Below the pieces are notes generated by a model, which did no database searches, had not been told where the DNA came from, and saw only the letters and a list, made by a program, of their open reading frames with translations. A stretch of 64,000 nucleotides of DNA from Salinithrix halophila (lineage in GTDB: Bacteria; Bacillota; Bacilli; Thermoactinomycetales; DSM-45169): the NCBI RefSeq assembly GCF_042650125.1, contig NZ_JBHSAP010000018.1:434001-498000 (forward strand). Direction: 5' to 3'. Below, piece after piece: positions 25,253 to 33,659 of the stretch. Positions within the stretch are counted from its first letter, which is position 1; every line of letters begins with the position of its first letter. The position numbers and the translations under genes were made by a program.

Positions 25253-26353
25253 TTAACGAATCGTCATATTGATAATGCTGCGCTCGTTCTGAAGGAAGGA
25301 GCTACGGGAATGTCTGAGGGATGCGATCCGCTCCTCTGCCATCCGATCCGCCGCTTTGTAGCTGGGAATGTTGTCCCGTTTGGCGATTTCAAAGATACGG
25401 CTAATCGTGCCGTAGATGCCCTCTACCCGTTTCATGGCCCGTTCTGGGTTGTAGCCGAGTAATTCATCGGCTACGTTGATCACACCACCGGCGTTGATCA
25501 CATAATCCGGGGCGTAAACGATCCCCTTTTCTTCAAGCAGATCGCCATGCTCGTTTTCCTTGAGCTGGTTATTGGCAGAACCGGCAATCACTCTACAGCG
25601 GAGGCGATCGATTGTCTCATCGTTGATGATGGCGCCCAAGGCACAGGGGGAAAAGATATCACAGTCCACATCATAGATCTTGTCTGGGTCTACCGTCTCA
25701 GCCCCAAAATCACGGACAGCCCGTTCCATATTTTCTCTATTGATATCAGTAACGATCAATTTCGCTCCCTCATCATGCAAATATTTACAGAGGTGATACG
25801 CGACACTTCCCACTCCCTGGACAGCCACCGTCCGCTCTTTCAGGGAGTCATCACCGAAAGCCTCCTTGGCTGCCGCCTTCATACCCATGTAGCAGCCGTA
25901 GGCTGTGACCGGGGAAGGATTTCCGCTGGAACCGAAGGCCGGAGAGATGCCCGTAACGAAACGGGTCTCTTCATGGATCAAATCCATGTCTTCCACGGTA
26001 GTCCCTACATCCTCCGCCGTGATATAGCGCCCGTTTAGACCTTGAATAAACCTGCCGAAAGCACGGAACATCGCTTCATTTTTATCCATCCGGGGGTCTC
26101 CGATAATTACGGTCTTTCCTCCACCCAAATTGAGGCCAGCCGCTGCATTCTTGTAAGTCATGCCACGAGCTAAACGAAGGGCGTCAATGATCGCATCCTC
26201 TTCCGACGCATAGGTCCACATCCGAGTCCCCCCGAGGGCAGGGCCCAAGGTGGTATCATGGATCGCTATGATCGCCTTTAGACCCGATTGTTCATCCTGA
26301 CAGAAGACCAGCTGCTCGTAATCATACTTGCTCAGGTAGTCAAACAGCTTCAT
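25253..26353 (-). CDS. bcd: Leucine dehydrogenase (branched-chain amino acid dehydrogenase)
   Basis: NAD-dependent deamination of Leu/Val/Ile to the 2-oxo acids used by the bkd complex. The 366 residues carry the GTRMW..A and catalytic Lys segment NLGGGKTVIIGDP (about 76-88), TAEDVGTTVEDMD and the Rossmann GVGSVAYHLCKYL (about 181). Start at the ATG at 26353, AGGAGGAG 9 nt upstream; the TTG two codons earlier is too close. Third gene position in the operon, as in B. subtilis. Confidence 0.95.
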   Translation of the reverse strand: MKLFDYLSKYDYEQLVFCQDEQSGLKAIIAIHDTTLGPALGGTRMWTYASEEDAIIDALRLARGMTYKNAAAGLNLGGGKTVIIGDPRMDKNEAMFRAFGRFIQGLNGRYITAEDVGTTVEDMDLIHEETRFVTGISPAFGSSGNPSPVTAYGCYMGMKAAAKEAFGDDSLKERTVAVQGVGSVAYHLCKYLHDEGAKLIVTDINRENMERAVRDFGAETVDPDKIYDVDCDIFSPCALGAIINDETIDRLRCRVIAGSANNQLKENEHGDLLEEKGIVYAPDYVINAGGVINVADELLGYNPERAMKRVEGIYGTISRIFEIAKRDNIPSYKAADRMAEERIASLRHSRSSFLQNERSIINMTIR

Positions 26354-26370
26354 GGCCAAACTCCTCCTCG

Positions 26371-27291
26371 TTATTGACGCTTTAGGTGGTCCGCTTGCAG
26401 GACCGCTAGCGCGATGGAGTGCAGCTTCGCCTCATGGGAGTCGGCGCGGGAAGTAAGCACCACCGGTGCTGAAGCACCGAGCACGAGGGCGCCGATCCGG
26501 GCTTTAGCGAAGTAGACCATCGACTTGTACAGAATATTGCCCGCTTCAATGTCTGGAACCAACAGCACATCCGCCCGACCTGCTACCGGACTGTCGATTC
26601 CCTTGTGTTCTGCCGCTTCCACGGAAACGGCGTTGTCAAGAGCGAAAGGCCCGTCAATCTGAGCCCCTTTGATCTGCTTCCGCCGGCACATCTGTGTCAA
26701 AGCGGCTGCATCGAGAGTGGGCTGCATTCCGGGATTTACGACTTCGACAGCGCCCAAAACAGCGATTTTCGGCTCTTCTTCTCCAAGAGAGTGGCAGAGA
26801 TCGATCACGTTTTGGACGATTTGGGCCTTTTCTTTCAGCTCTGGGGCAAGGTTGAGAGCGGGATCGGTCACATGGATCAGGCGGTTGTAACCCGGTACCT
26901 CAAAAGTTGCCACATGACTGAGTACTTTTTTCCCCCGTAAGCCCGATTCCTTATTGAGGATCGCACGTAAAAAATCCGAAGAATGGACCATGCCTTTCAT
27001 GACAACGTCGGCATCTCCTTCCCGGACGGCGCGCACTGCATCGGTACACGCTTTCATCGGATCAGGCTGGTGAAAGATCTCTCCCTGGTCTAATTGCAAA
27101 CCAATCTCCCGGCTGACGCCTTCAATATGGCTCCGGCTTCCGTACAGACGAAACTGGGCGATTCCCCGCTTCTTGGCATCGAAGACCGCCTCCAGCACCT
27201 CACGATCGTCTGCTGCTGCGACGGCAACCGTTACGGCTTCCAAAGACTCTGCTTTACGAATAACTTGTTCAAAATTGCGTATTGTTTCCAT
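26371..27291 (-). CDS. ptb: Phosphate butyryltransferase
   Basis: Transfers acyl groups from (branched) acyl-CoA to phosphate; first gene of the branched-chain degradation operon. The 306 residues are of usual length, with KGMVHSSDFLRAILNKESGLR (about 98), THVTDP-type segment RLIHVTDPALNL, QIDGPFALDNAVS (about 216) and the C-terminal ARIGALVLGASAPVVLTSRAD. ATG behind GAGGGG; preceded by a sigma-54 promoter and BkdR sites. Confidence 0.94.
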   Translation of the reverse strand: METIRNFEQVIRKAESLEAVTVAVAAADDREVLEAVFDAKKRGIAQFRLYGSRSHIEGVSREIGLQLDQGEIFHQPDPMKACTDAVRAVREGDADVVMKGMVHSSDFLRAILNKESGLRGKKVLSHVATFEVPGYNRLIHVTDPALNLAPELKEKAQIVQNVIDLCHSLGEEEPKIAVLGAVEVVNPGMQPTLDAAALTQMCRRKQIKGAQIDGPFALDNAVSVEAAEHKGIDSPVAGRADVLLVPDIEAGNILYKSMVYFAKARIGALVLGASAPVVLTSRADSHEAKLHSIALAVLQADHLKRQ

Positions 27292-27381
27292 TATTACCCC
27301 TCATTCCGACCGAACTGCGTTCGTTCTCATATCATGTCGAAGATTATTTTTTTCGAAATGGTCGGTCCCCATACAAAACGA

Positions 27382-27397
27382 GCAAGTTCTATGCCAA
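27382..27397 (-). promoter_or_regulatory. Sigma-54 (-24/-12) promoter of the ptb-bkd operon
   Basis: Minus strand TTGGCATAGAACTTGC: the GG and GC doublets are correctly spaced for sigma-54. It lies about 90 nt upstream of ptb and downstream of two BkdR-type palindromes. Confidence 0.85.
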
Positions 27398-27459
27398 GGA
27401 AAAATTAAAGGGAAAGCTCGATATTGCTTCTATGGGGGCCGATTCCCAGTACATATTCT

Positions 27460-27475
27460 CTGCAAAAATTTGCAG
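27460..27475. promoter_or_regulatory. BkdR upstream activating site 1 (proximal)
   Basis: Palindrome CTGCAAAAATTTGCAG, about 63 bp upstream of the -24 element. Its centre is about 35 bp from the second palindrome. Confidence 0.7.
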
Positions 27476-27493
27476 GGTCTGTGACGAATCTTT

Positions 27494-27511
27494 CCTGCAA
27501 AATTTTGCAGG
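27494..27511. promoter_or_regulatory. BkdR upstream activating site 2 (distal)
   Basis: Perfect palindrome CCTGCAAAATTTTGCAGG immediately after the bkdR stop codon. Same half-site TGCAAA as site 1. Confidence 0.7.
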
Positions 27512-27513
27512 GA

Positions 27514-29598
27514 TCACCGATGTTGCCCGGACGAGGAGTCGGGCTCAATTCGGTATTTATCCAACTTGTAATAAAGATTGCGAACAGATATCCCGAGGCG
27601 CCGGGCCGTCTCCGTTTTGTTTCGGCCACAGGTTTCAAAAACCCGTCGGATGTGTGCTTCCTCCGCGTGGGATACCACATCGGACAGGCGGCCGTCTTTC
27701 TCTCCATCCCCGGCTGCCTCAGGGGGAGAATGGTTCACAGGGTATGAAGGTTCCAGGGAAAGAAGATGCTCCTTTTCCAGCACTCGGGTATGCAAATGCA
27801 TATGAATCATCGCCCGGCCCAGAACATTTTCCAGCTCCCGGACATTCCCCGGCCAGACATAGGAGGAAAGAGCCTCAATCGCAGCCGGATGTACTTCTGC
27901 CACGTTGCGCCCGTATTCCTGGTTAAACTTCTTGATCAAGTGGTGGGCCAGTGCCCCGAGATCCCCCTTCCTCCTCCGGAGAGGTGGAATGTGGATAGGC
28001 AAGACATTGAGCCGGTAGTAAAGATCCTCCCGAAACCGCTTTTCTCCGATGGCTTTCTCCAGATCCAGGTTGGTAGCAGCGATTACCCGGACATCGACAG
28101 GGATAGATTTGGTACCGCCAACCCGGACCACTTCTTTTTCCTGAAGCACGCGAAGGAGTTTAGCCTGGGTGGAAGGAGAAAGCTCTCCGATTTCGTCCAG
28201 GAAAATGGTTCCCCCGTCCGCCTCCTCAAAAAATCCTTTTTTCCCTCCACGTCGTGCGCCGGTGAAGGCCCCTTCCTCATAGCCAAAGAGTTCGCTCTCT
28301 AGCAGGGATTCCGGGATGGAAGCACAATTGACACGAACAAACTGGTGATATTTGCGGCCCGAATCGTTGTGGATGGCATGGGCAAAAAGCTCCTTGCCCG
28401 TCCCTGACTCTCCACGCAAGAGGACCGTGGCCCGGGTACGGGCTGCCTTTTGGGCGTTCTCCAGCGCATCCCGCATCTCCCCGCTGTCCCCGATGATATC
28501 CTCAAAGGTGTATTTCGCTTCCAAGGTACGGATAATCCGGCGAGCTCGATCCAGTTCCTGAGTGAGCCCTTTGATCTCTGACATGTCGTGGACGATGCCC
28601 ACACTGCCTTTCAGTTCCCCTTCCACGATAATCGGGGCCACGTTGACCACCACATCCCGACGGTGAGGCCCCAACTTCATTGGAACACCGCGTACCGGCT
28701 CCCTCGTCTTCAGCACCTGCATATGCATGCTTTCTCCCTCGGAGATGTCGGTATCCGCAGGCTTGCCGATCACCTCTTCAGGGGAGAGTCCTGTTAAACG
28801 GGTATAAGCCGGGTTAATCAGCACCCCCCGGCCTTCGGCATCGACGACAGAGATCGCATCGTCGGAGGAATCGATGATCGCCTGAAGTTGGCTTTTCATA
28901 CCCTTCAGGTCGGTCACTTGCTGGGTAAGGGAAAGAACTTCGGTGATATCCCGAAAAACAGCGACAGCGCCAATCACTCTACCCTTTCGGTCTGTCACGG
29001 GTTCCCGGTTGGTGATAATCTTCTTTCCGTTGGGCAGAGTGAGTGGTCGGTTCAATTCCGCTTTACCCGTATCCAGTACCCGGTCTAAGCCGGTATTGGG
29101 GATGGTCTGGGTGATCTTATGCCCCAGCACTCGCTTGTGCTTGACCCCGGTCAACCGCTCTGCAGCCCGGTTGTACAGGGTGATTTCTCCCGATGCGTTG
29201 ACGGCAATCATCCCATCATGAGTGGAATTGACAATTGCATCTAGTTCCAGTTGCCGTAACCGCCATGCTTCAAACCATTGTTCTTTCTCCTCGATCAAAT
29301 GCATCATCAGGTTGGCCACTTCCCCTGAAACTACCAGGGTTCCCGATTTTTCGGTCATGCGGCAAAGGCGGTTGTAAACGGCGTTTTCCCCGGTAACCTC
29401 TAAAATGACATCGAGGTCTTCCTCCATAAAGGGAGCCGGGTCGTCGCCCGTGGGGATCCCACGACGGCGGGCCTCTACCAGCGCAGGGGCATGGTTATCG
29501 ATGTCCACCACGCCGGTCACCCGGACACGATCCAGCTCCAGAAGCGTACCCAAAAGGGCCGTTCCTCCCTTACCGCCGCCGACGATCAAGAACCGCAT
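27514..29598 (-). CDS. bkdR: BkdR, sigma-54-dependent activator of branched-chain amino acid catabolism
   Basis: Enhancer-binding protein of 694 residues. Order: N-terminal Rossmann-like segment (MRFLIVGGGKGGTALL, about 1-90), two PAS domains (about 115-225 and 240-340), AAA+ domain with Walker A GESGTGKELFAHAIH (about 400), the sigma-54 loop GAFTGA (about 460) and FLDEIGELS, and a C-terminal Fis-type helix-turn-helix (NKTETARRLGISVRNLYYKL). ATG at 29598. It sits directly upstream of the ptb operon, whose promoter and two palindromes match its expected mode of action. The ligand sensed by the Rossmann or PAS parts is not readable from sequence. Confidence 0.95.
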   Translation of the reverse strand: MRFLIVGGGKGGTALLGTLLELDRVRVTGVVDIDNHAPALVEARRRGIPTGDDPAPFMEEDLDVILEVTGENAVYNRLCRMTEKSGTLVVSGEVANLMMHLIEEKEQWFEAWRLRQLELDAIVNSTHDGMIAVNASGEITLYNRAAERLTGVKHKRVLGHKITQTIPNTGLDRVLDTGKAELNRPLTLPNGKKIITNREPVTDRKGRVIGAVAVFRDITEVLSLTQQVTDLKGMKSQLQAIIDSSDDAISVVDAEGRGVLINPAYTRLTGLSPEEVIGKPADTDISEGESMHMQVLKTREPVRGVPMKLGPHRRDVVVNVAPIIVEGELKGSVGIVHDMSEIKGLTQELDRARRIIRTLEAKYTFEDIIGDSGEMRDALENAQKAARTRATVLLRGESGTGKELFAHAIHNDSGRKYHQFVRVNCASIPESLLESELFGYEEGAFTGARRGGKKGFFEEADGGTIFLDEIGELSPSTQAKLLRVLQEKEVVRVGGTKSIPVDVRVIAATNLDLEKAIGEKRFREDLYYRLNVLPIHIPPLRRRKGDLGALAHHLIKKFNQEYGRNVAEVHPAAIEALSSYVWPGNVRELENVLGRAMIHMHLHTRVLEKEHLLSLEPSYPVNHSPPEAAGDGEKDGRLSDVVSHAEEAHIRRVFETCGRNKTETARRLGISVRNLYYKLDKYRIEPDSSSGQHR

Positions 29599-29726
29599 GA
29601 TAGCCGCCCCCCGTTTCCATTCTCCGGTATCATTCTAACACAACGGTCCGGCTTCGGGGCCAAGCAACCCATGGCAACCCACAGAAAAATAAGGTACCAT
29701 GGAAATTGGAAAGGCGGGCGAATTTT

Positions 29727-30026
29727 ATGATCTATCAGCGTATGATGGCCATAGTCCTCATTTGTATCCCAGGTGCGGCGGGGGTTTACGGATGGAATCT
29801 GATGAAAAATGTAATCTTCCAAGCCTTCGCGGGGGACGGCTTTGCTTGGCTTCCCTTTCTAGGCGGTCTGATTCTTTTCCTGGGCGGGCTTTTCTTTATC
29901 GGAGGGTTCCTTTTCTACAGGGATCTGAAAAAAGATCAGGTACAGCCGATGCTCCGCCCCCGGCGGAAAAAAAGGATGTCTAAGGCTCAACCCTCTCATC
30001 AGAATACAGACGGGGATTCCCCATAA
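29727..30026 (+). CDS. DUF2627 family membrane protein (YqzF-like)
   Basis: A 99-residue protein with two transmembrane segments (MIAIVLICIPGAAGVYGW region and WLPFLGGLILFLGGLFFIGGFLF) and a basic C-terminal tail (RPRRKKR). N-terminus and gene position beside bkdR match B. subtilis YqzF/DUF2627. I start at the ATG at 29727; a longer start adds residues with no homology and no site. Function unknown. Followed by a clear terminator. Confidence 0.8.
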   Translation: MIYQRMMAIVLICIPGAAGVYGWNLMKNVIFQAFAGDGFAWLPFLGGLILFLGGLFFIGGFLFYRDLKKDQVQPMLRPRRKKRMSKAQPSHQNTDGDSP

Positions 30027-30029
30027 CAG

Positions 30030-30056
30030 ACCCGACCGAAGGATGGTCGGGTTTTT
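30030..30056 (+). terminator. Terminator after the DUF2627 gene
   Basis: ACCCGACC / GGTCGGGT stem with TTTTT. Confidence 0.9.
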
Positions 30057-30124
30057 CAGAGGCACAGGACCTGCCTATGGAATCGTATACTAAGAGGAAA
30101 AAACATTCCATGGAGGGCCCCACC

Positions 30125-31120
30125 ATGATTTCCTATTTTGACCCTAACGGCGAGCAGGTCCGATGGGACATCCGACACTTTGCGCAGCATGGACGCAAAC
30201 GGATTGATGACATCCTCACAGACAAGAAATCGGCCTCTGAAACCGTCCTAAAACAAGGGCGAAGTCTCTCTCGCCACTTGCGGCGTCTAGAAAAGGAAGC
30301 TTCTGTTATGCAGCCTCATTTTCTATCCCACTTAATCCAACAAGCACAAAAAATCCGTTATCAACTGGAAGAGTGGCTAGAAGAAACCTCCCTCGTCACA
30401 TCGGCCGCTCTCAACGGAGAAGAACCCGATACTGGAGAAACCGCTGGAGAAGGAGGGCAGTCCCAGGAAGGGAACGTCTATCCTCCCCTCCGTCCTGTCC
30501 CCATCGGAAAACACACCCTTCCCCCGCTCCCCTATCCCTACGATGCACTAGAACCCCACATCGATGCGAAGACGATGCGTCTCCATCACGATGAGCATCA
30601 CAAAAGTTATGTAGAAGGCCTGAACAAGGCGGAACGTATGATGGCCCGGGCTAGACGAACCGGGGACTTTGACCTCATTAAGCACTGGGAACGGGAAGCC
30701 GCCTTTAACGGTGCCGGCCACTATCTCCACACCCTCTTTTGGGAAACCATGAGTCCTCAAGGCGGCGGTAAACCGACAGGAAAGTTGGCCAGCCAAATCC
30801 AACGGGATTTCGGCGGGTTTGACGCCTTTAAAAAACATTTCTCCGCCGCCGCAGAGAAAGTGGAAGGCGGAGGCTGGGCGATCCTGGTGTGGGCACCTCG
30901 TGCCCATCACCTGGAAATTTTGCAGGCGGAAAAGCATCAAAATCTCTCCCAGTGGGACGTGATTCCTCTTCTCCCGCTGGATGTCTGGGAGCACGCTTAT
31001 TATCTGAAATATCCAAATAAAAGAAAAAAATATATCCAAGCCTGGTGGAACGTCGTCAACTGGCCGGAAGTCAGCCGCCGATTCCAAGAAGCCCGCAAAG
31101 TAGCCTGGAAACCTTATTAA
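30125..31120 (+). CDS. Fe/Mn superoxide dismutase with long N-terminal extension (SodF-like)
   Basis: Superoxide dismutation. The 331 residues divide into a helical, charged N-terminal extension (about 1-130) ending in an acidic linker, and a complete SOD domain beginning KHTLPPLPYPYDALEPHIDAKTMRLHHDEHH. Metal ligands: His in LHHDEHH, His in GAGHYLHTLFW, Asp and His in LDVWEHAYYLKY. Ordinary bacterial SodA is about 200 residues, so this belongs to the longer SodF type of bacilli. ATG at 30125 behind GGAGGG. A hairpin without a U-tract follows at 31124-31148. Confidence 0.9.
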   Translation: MISYFDPNGEQVRWDIRHFAQHGRKRIDDILTDKKSASETVLKQGRSLSRHLRRLEKEASVMQPHFLSHLIQQAQKIRYQLEEWLEETSLVTSAALNGEEPDTGETAGEGGQSQEGNVYPPLRPVPIGKHTLPPLPYPYDALEPHIDAKTMRLHHDEHHKSYVEGLNKAERMMARARRTGDFDLIKHWEREAAFNGAGHYLHTLFWETMSPQGGGKPTGKLASQIQRDFGGFDAFKKHFSAAAEKVEGGGWAILVWAPRAHHLEILQAEKHQNLSQWDVIPLLPLDVWEHAYYLKYPNKRKKYIQAWWNVVNWPEVSRRFQEARKVAWKPY

Positions 31121-31123
31121 GTT

Positions 31124-31148
31124 TGGCCGCATCCTCTCGATGCGGCCA
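31124..31148. repeat. Inverted repeat between sod and sspH
   Basis: TGGCCGCATC / GATGCGGCCA with a 5-nt loop, lying between convergent genes. Neither strand has a T-run after the stem, so it is at best a weak terminator or a shared transcript-end hairpin. Confidence 0.6.
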
Positions 31149-31185
31149 AAAAAGTTCTTTCTATATTTTTTAAAAAAGGATTTTT

Positions 31186-31365
31186 TCAACGTTCGTGTAA
31201 TTCTTGAACCGAAACGACCAGTTCCCGATCCGGTTCGTCGTCGGTATAGATCCGTGCTGTCTCCGTTTCATCATTGACATTCTGGATCCAAATAGGTACT
31301 TCTCGATAGTGAACTTCCACTTTTTCGGGAGATTCTAGAATCTGACGTGCCCTCAATATATCCAT
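31186..31365 (-). CDS. sspH: Small acid-soluble spore protein, H type
   Basis: A 59-residue spore protein of the SspH family, found in the spore core. The family pattern is visible: MDILRARQILESPEKVEVHY, then VPIWIQNVND and TARIYTDDEP. An excellent AAGGAGGTGA site precedes the ATG at 31365. Expression in the forespore is expected from family knowledge; I did not find a clear sigma-G promoter. Confidence 0.9.
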   Translation of the reverse strand: MDILRARQILESPEKVEVHYREVPIWIQNVNDETETARIYTDDEPDRELVVSVQELHER

Positions 31366-31478
31366 CGTACTCACCTCCTTTTTCTCATCCTTTCCTCTTT
31401 ACCCGCCGGAAATGCTTCTCCTCTTCCCAGGCAAGTGATAAAGTGGAAGTACACTCCCCAGGATAAGGATGTGGCGAC

Positions 31479-32588
31479 ATGACATTGACGTACACCCGTT
31501 TGACCCATGTTTCCGACTGGTTGAAAGAGGAAAGGATGGATGGAGCCTTGATCACCTCCCCCTCCCAAATTTTTTACCTCACTTCCTTCCACTGTGAGCC
31601 CTATGAACGCTTACTTGGGCTATTCCTCTTCCCCGGGGCGGAGCCTTTTCTTATTTGTCCGGCATTAGAGGAGGATCGGGCACGACAATCGGGCTGGGAC
31701 CAGGAAATAATAGCCTACTCCGATGTGGAGAATCCTTGGGAGCGAATCGGCAAAGCCATCGAAGCACGGGGAGATCGGCAGGCAACCCGGATCGCCGTCG
31801 AAAAAGAAAGCCTTTCCATCGCCCGGGCTGAAGCTTTGACTCAATTGTTACCACAAGCAAAATTTTTTTCCTTGGAGGAACCTTTACACAACTTCCGTGC
31901 AATCAAAGACGAACGGGAAATTAGAAAGATGGAGGAGGCAGCCCGCCTGGCGGACTTAGCTGTGGAAATCGGACTGAATTCCCTTACCGAAGGATGCATC
32001 GAACGGGAAACAGCCGCTCTTATCGACTTCGAGATGAAAAAACGCGGGGCAGAGGGAATGGCTTTTAACACTACGGTTCTTTTCGGGGAAAATACAGGGT
32101 TTCCCCACGGGACACCAGGTTTGCGCGAACTGGCACCGGGGGATCTGGTCCTCTTCGACCTCGGAGTGATTCATGAAGGATACTGTTCTGATATCACCCG
32201 CACCTTCGCTTTCCGTTCGGTCTCAGAAGAACAAACCCGCCTGTACGAGACCGTCCTGAAGGGTCAGGAAGCCGCCCTTTCCCTTTCCCGGCCCGGCACC
32301 CGTATCGGTGACCTCGATGTCGCCGCTCGACAAGTGATTACAGACGAAGGGTATGGGGATTACTTCACCCACCGCGTCGGCCACGGCCTGGGCATCGACC
32401 CCCATGAATTTCCCTCCATACACGGCAACAACAACCAAACCCTGAAAGAAGGGATGGTTTTCACCATCGAACCCGGTGCTTACATACCGGACTTTGGGGG
32501 AGTCCGTATCGAAGACGACGTCTTGATTACGCGAGAGGGAAGCCGTACCTTAACCCGCTATCCAAAAGAATTACAAGTCATTCGTTAA
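31479..32588 (+). CDS. Xaa-Pro dipeptidase/aminopeptidase, M24 family (YqhT-like)
   Basis: Metallopeptidase cleaving X-Pro bonds. The 369 residues have an N-terminal creatinase-like domain (LTHVSDWLKEERMDGALITSPSQIFYLTSF) and a pita-bread catalytic domain with metal ligands in LVLFDLGVIHEGYCSDITRTF (two Asp), HRVGHGLGIDPHEFP (His), TIEPGAYI (Glu) and GGVRIEDDVLI (Glu). In B. subtilis yqhT precedes efp next to spoIIIA; here it stands alone about 30 kb from spoIIIA and efp is not in the window. ATG at 31479, weak upstream site (GGATAAGGATG region). Confidence 0.92.
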   Translation: MTLTYTRLTHVSDWLKEERMDGALITSPSQIFYLTSFHCEPYERLLGLFLFPGAEPFLICPALEEDRARQSGWDQEIIAYSDVENPWERIGKAIEARGDRQATRIAVEKESLSIARAEALTQLLPQAKFFSLEEPLHNFRAIKDEREIRKMEEAARLADLAVEIGLNSLTEGCIERETAALIDFEMKKRGAEGMAFNTTVLFGENTGFPHGTPGLRELAPGDLVLFDLGVIHEGYCSDITRTFAFRSVSEEQTRLYETVLKGQEAALSLSRPGTRIGDLDVAARQVITDEGYGDYFTHRVGHGLGIDPHEFPSIHGNNNQTLKEGMVFTIEPGAYIPDFGGVRIEDDVLITREGSRTLTRYPKELQVIR

Positions 32589-32595
32589 AGGAATC

Positions 32596-32815
32596 CCCGA
32601 ACGTGATCATTCGGGAGCTGGTATGGACAAACCTGGCGTGGAGCGTATACCCAGATTTCCACTTCGCGCCAGTTCCTCCCGCAGATGTGGGGTTGTCCGC
32701 TCTGTTTCCTCTGGATATCCCGCCGGGTAGGCGGTGTCAACAGGCGCTCCGCCACCTTTATCGCACGGATGAATGCAGCAGTCTCGCCCGAACGTAATCG
32801 TTTCGGGATTTTTTT
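32596..32815 (+). ncRNA. Candidate structured RNA with its own terminator, class unknown
   Basis: A 220-nt stretch without ORF, bounded by two near-identical hairpins CCCGAACG..TTCGGG (32596-32615 and 32787-32807); the second is followed by seven T. Between them GGACAA (32625) can pair with TTGTCC (32693), closing a junction that holds a CTGGCG..CGCCAG hairpin (32633-32672) and a CCCGC..GTGGGG hairpin. A GC-rich part follows (CCGCCGGGTAGGCGG; GGCGG..CCGCC). The next gene is convergent, so it is not a leader. It matches no RNA family I can name. Confidence 0.45.
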
Positions 32816-33659
32816 ATTTAACTCCCCTTCGGCCTAACCCGTCGAGATAAGAAAGCCAGCGGTTGGACTCGATGATGCGAGTGAGGGAAACCGTCTCCGA
32901 TAAATAATGACCGATCCCAAGCAGAATCGTCAGCACACCCGTCAACCAGAAAGGGAGCACCACCGCGGCCCACATCCCCAATTGGAGCCCCAGGAGGTTG
33001 GCCCCGCTGTCTCCCAGCATCAGACGTCCAGCCAAATCCAGCCGGAAGATAGCGGCAGCCAGTCCCAACAACGGAACGAACACAGGAGTGTTGGGAGCAA
33101 AAAAACCAACGATATAGAGGAGAATCCCTCCTGCTAAATAAAATTTTAAGCAACGACCCGGACGTAAATCTAAAAGGTTAAGCCAATTGGTCATCAAGGC
33201 GATGAACAACGTGTGGATCACCCATTCCATCCCGCTTCCCGCCGTAACAACAGCGGCAACAGCGGCAGTGATTCCGCCGCCCGCCGCCTTGAGAACCCCC
33301 GTGGTCAAACGCCCTTCCCTCAGCATAGACCTGAAATGGCCACGAAACCCCCGATCCTGGTGGGAACCGAGGGTATCATCCAACCATCCCAAAAAAGCTA
33401 CCCCGACCGAAGCAAACAGGGATGCCAATAACAAAGACTGGGAAAAGAGAGGCAGAAAACGGATAACAGCAAAATTAAGGAGGGAAAGACCCGTCAACAA
33501 AAGCACCAGATAGCCACCGAAACTGGTTGGAATCCGTTCCCCTCGATAGTTGGGGGCATGAACACCGTGAGTGAAGAGAAACTCCCGACCCGCCGGAATA
33601 GCCGCCCGGCCCGCTATATAGGACAGAAAAAGCAGGAGCAAGCTCCAGATTCCGGTCAT
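32814..33659 (-). CDS. MraY/WecA-like glycosyl-1-phosphate transferase homologue
   Basis: A 281-residue polytopic membrane protein resembling the undecaprenyl-phosphate sugar-1-phosphate transferase family. Motifs: PTSFGG (about 50), GWLDDTLGS with the DD pair (about 95), a NWLNLLDLRPGRCLK segment in place of the usual N-x-x-NxxDG (about 160), and MLGDSGANLLG (about 225). About 8-10 membrane segments. ATG at 33659 overlaps the glycosyltransferase stop by 4 nt. It is shorter than MraY; the altered catalytic loop means activity is uncertain. Last gene of the steA cassette. Confidence 0.75.
   Translation of the reverse strand: MTGIWSLLLLFLSYIAGRAAIPAGREFLFTHGVHAPNYRGERIPTSFGGYLVLLLTGLSLLNFAVIRFLPLFSQSLLLASLFASVGVAFLGWLDDTLGSHQDRGFRGHFRSMLREGRLTTGVLKAAGGGITAAVAAVVTAGSGMEWVIHTLFIALMTNWLNLLDLRPGRCLKFYLAGGILLYIVGFFAPNTPVFVPLLGLAAAIFRLDLAGRLMLGDSGANLLGLQLGMWAAVVLPFWLTGVLTILLGIGHYLSETVSLTRIIESNRWLSYLDGLGRRGVK

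Noticed and set aside
27282..27926. Plus-strand open frame across the ptb-bkdR control region
   Set aside because: It crosses the sigma-54 promoter and BkdR palindromes and the opposite-strand HTH of bkdR; no ribosome site or recognisable domain.
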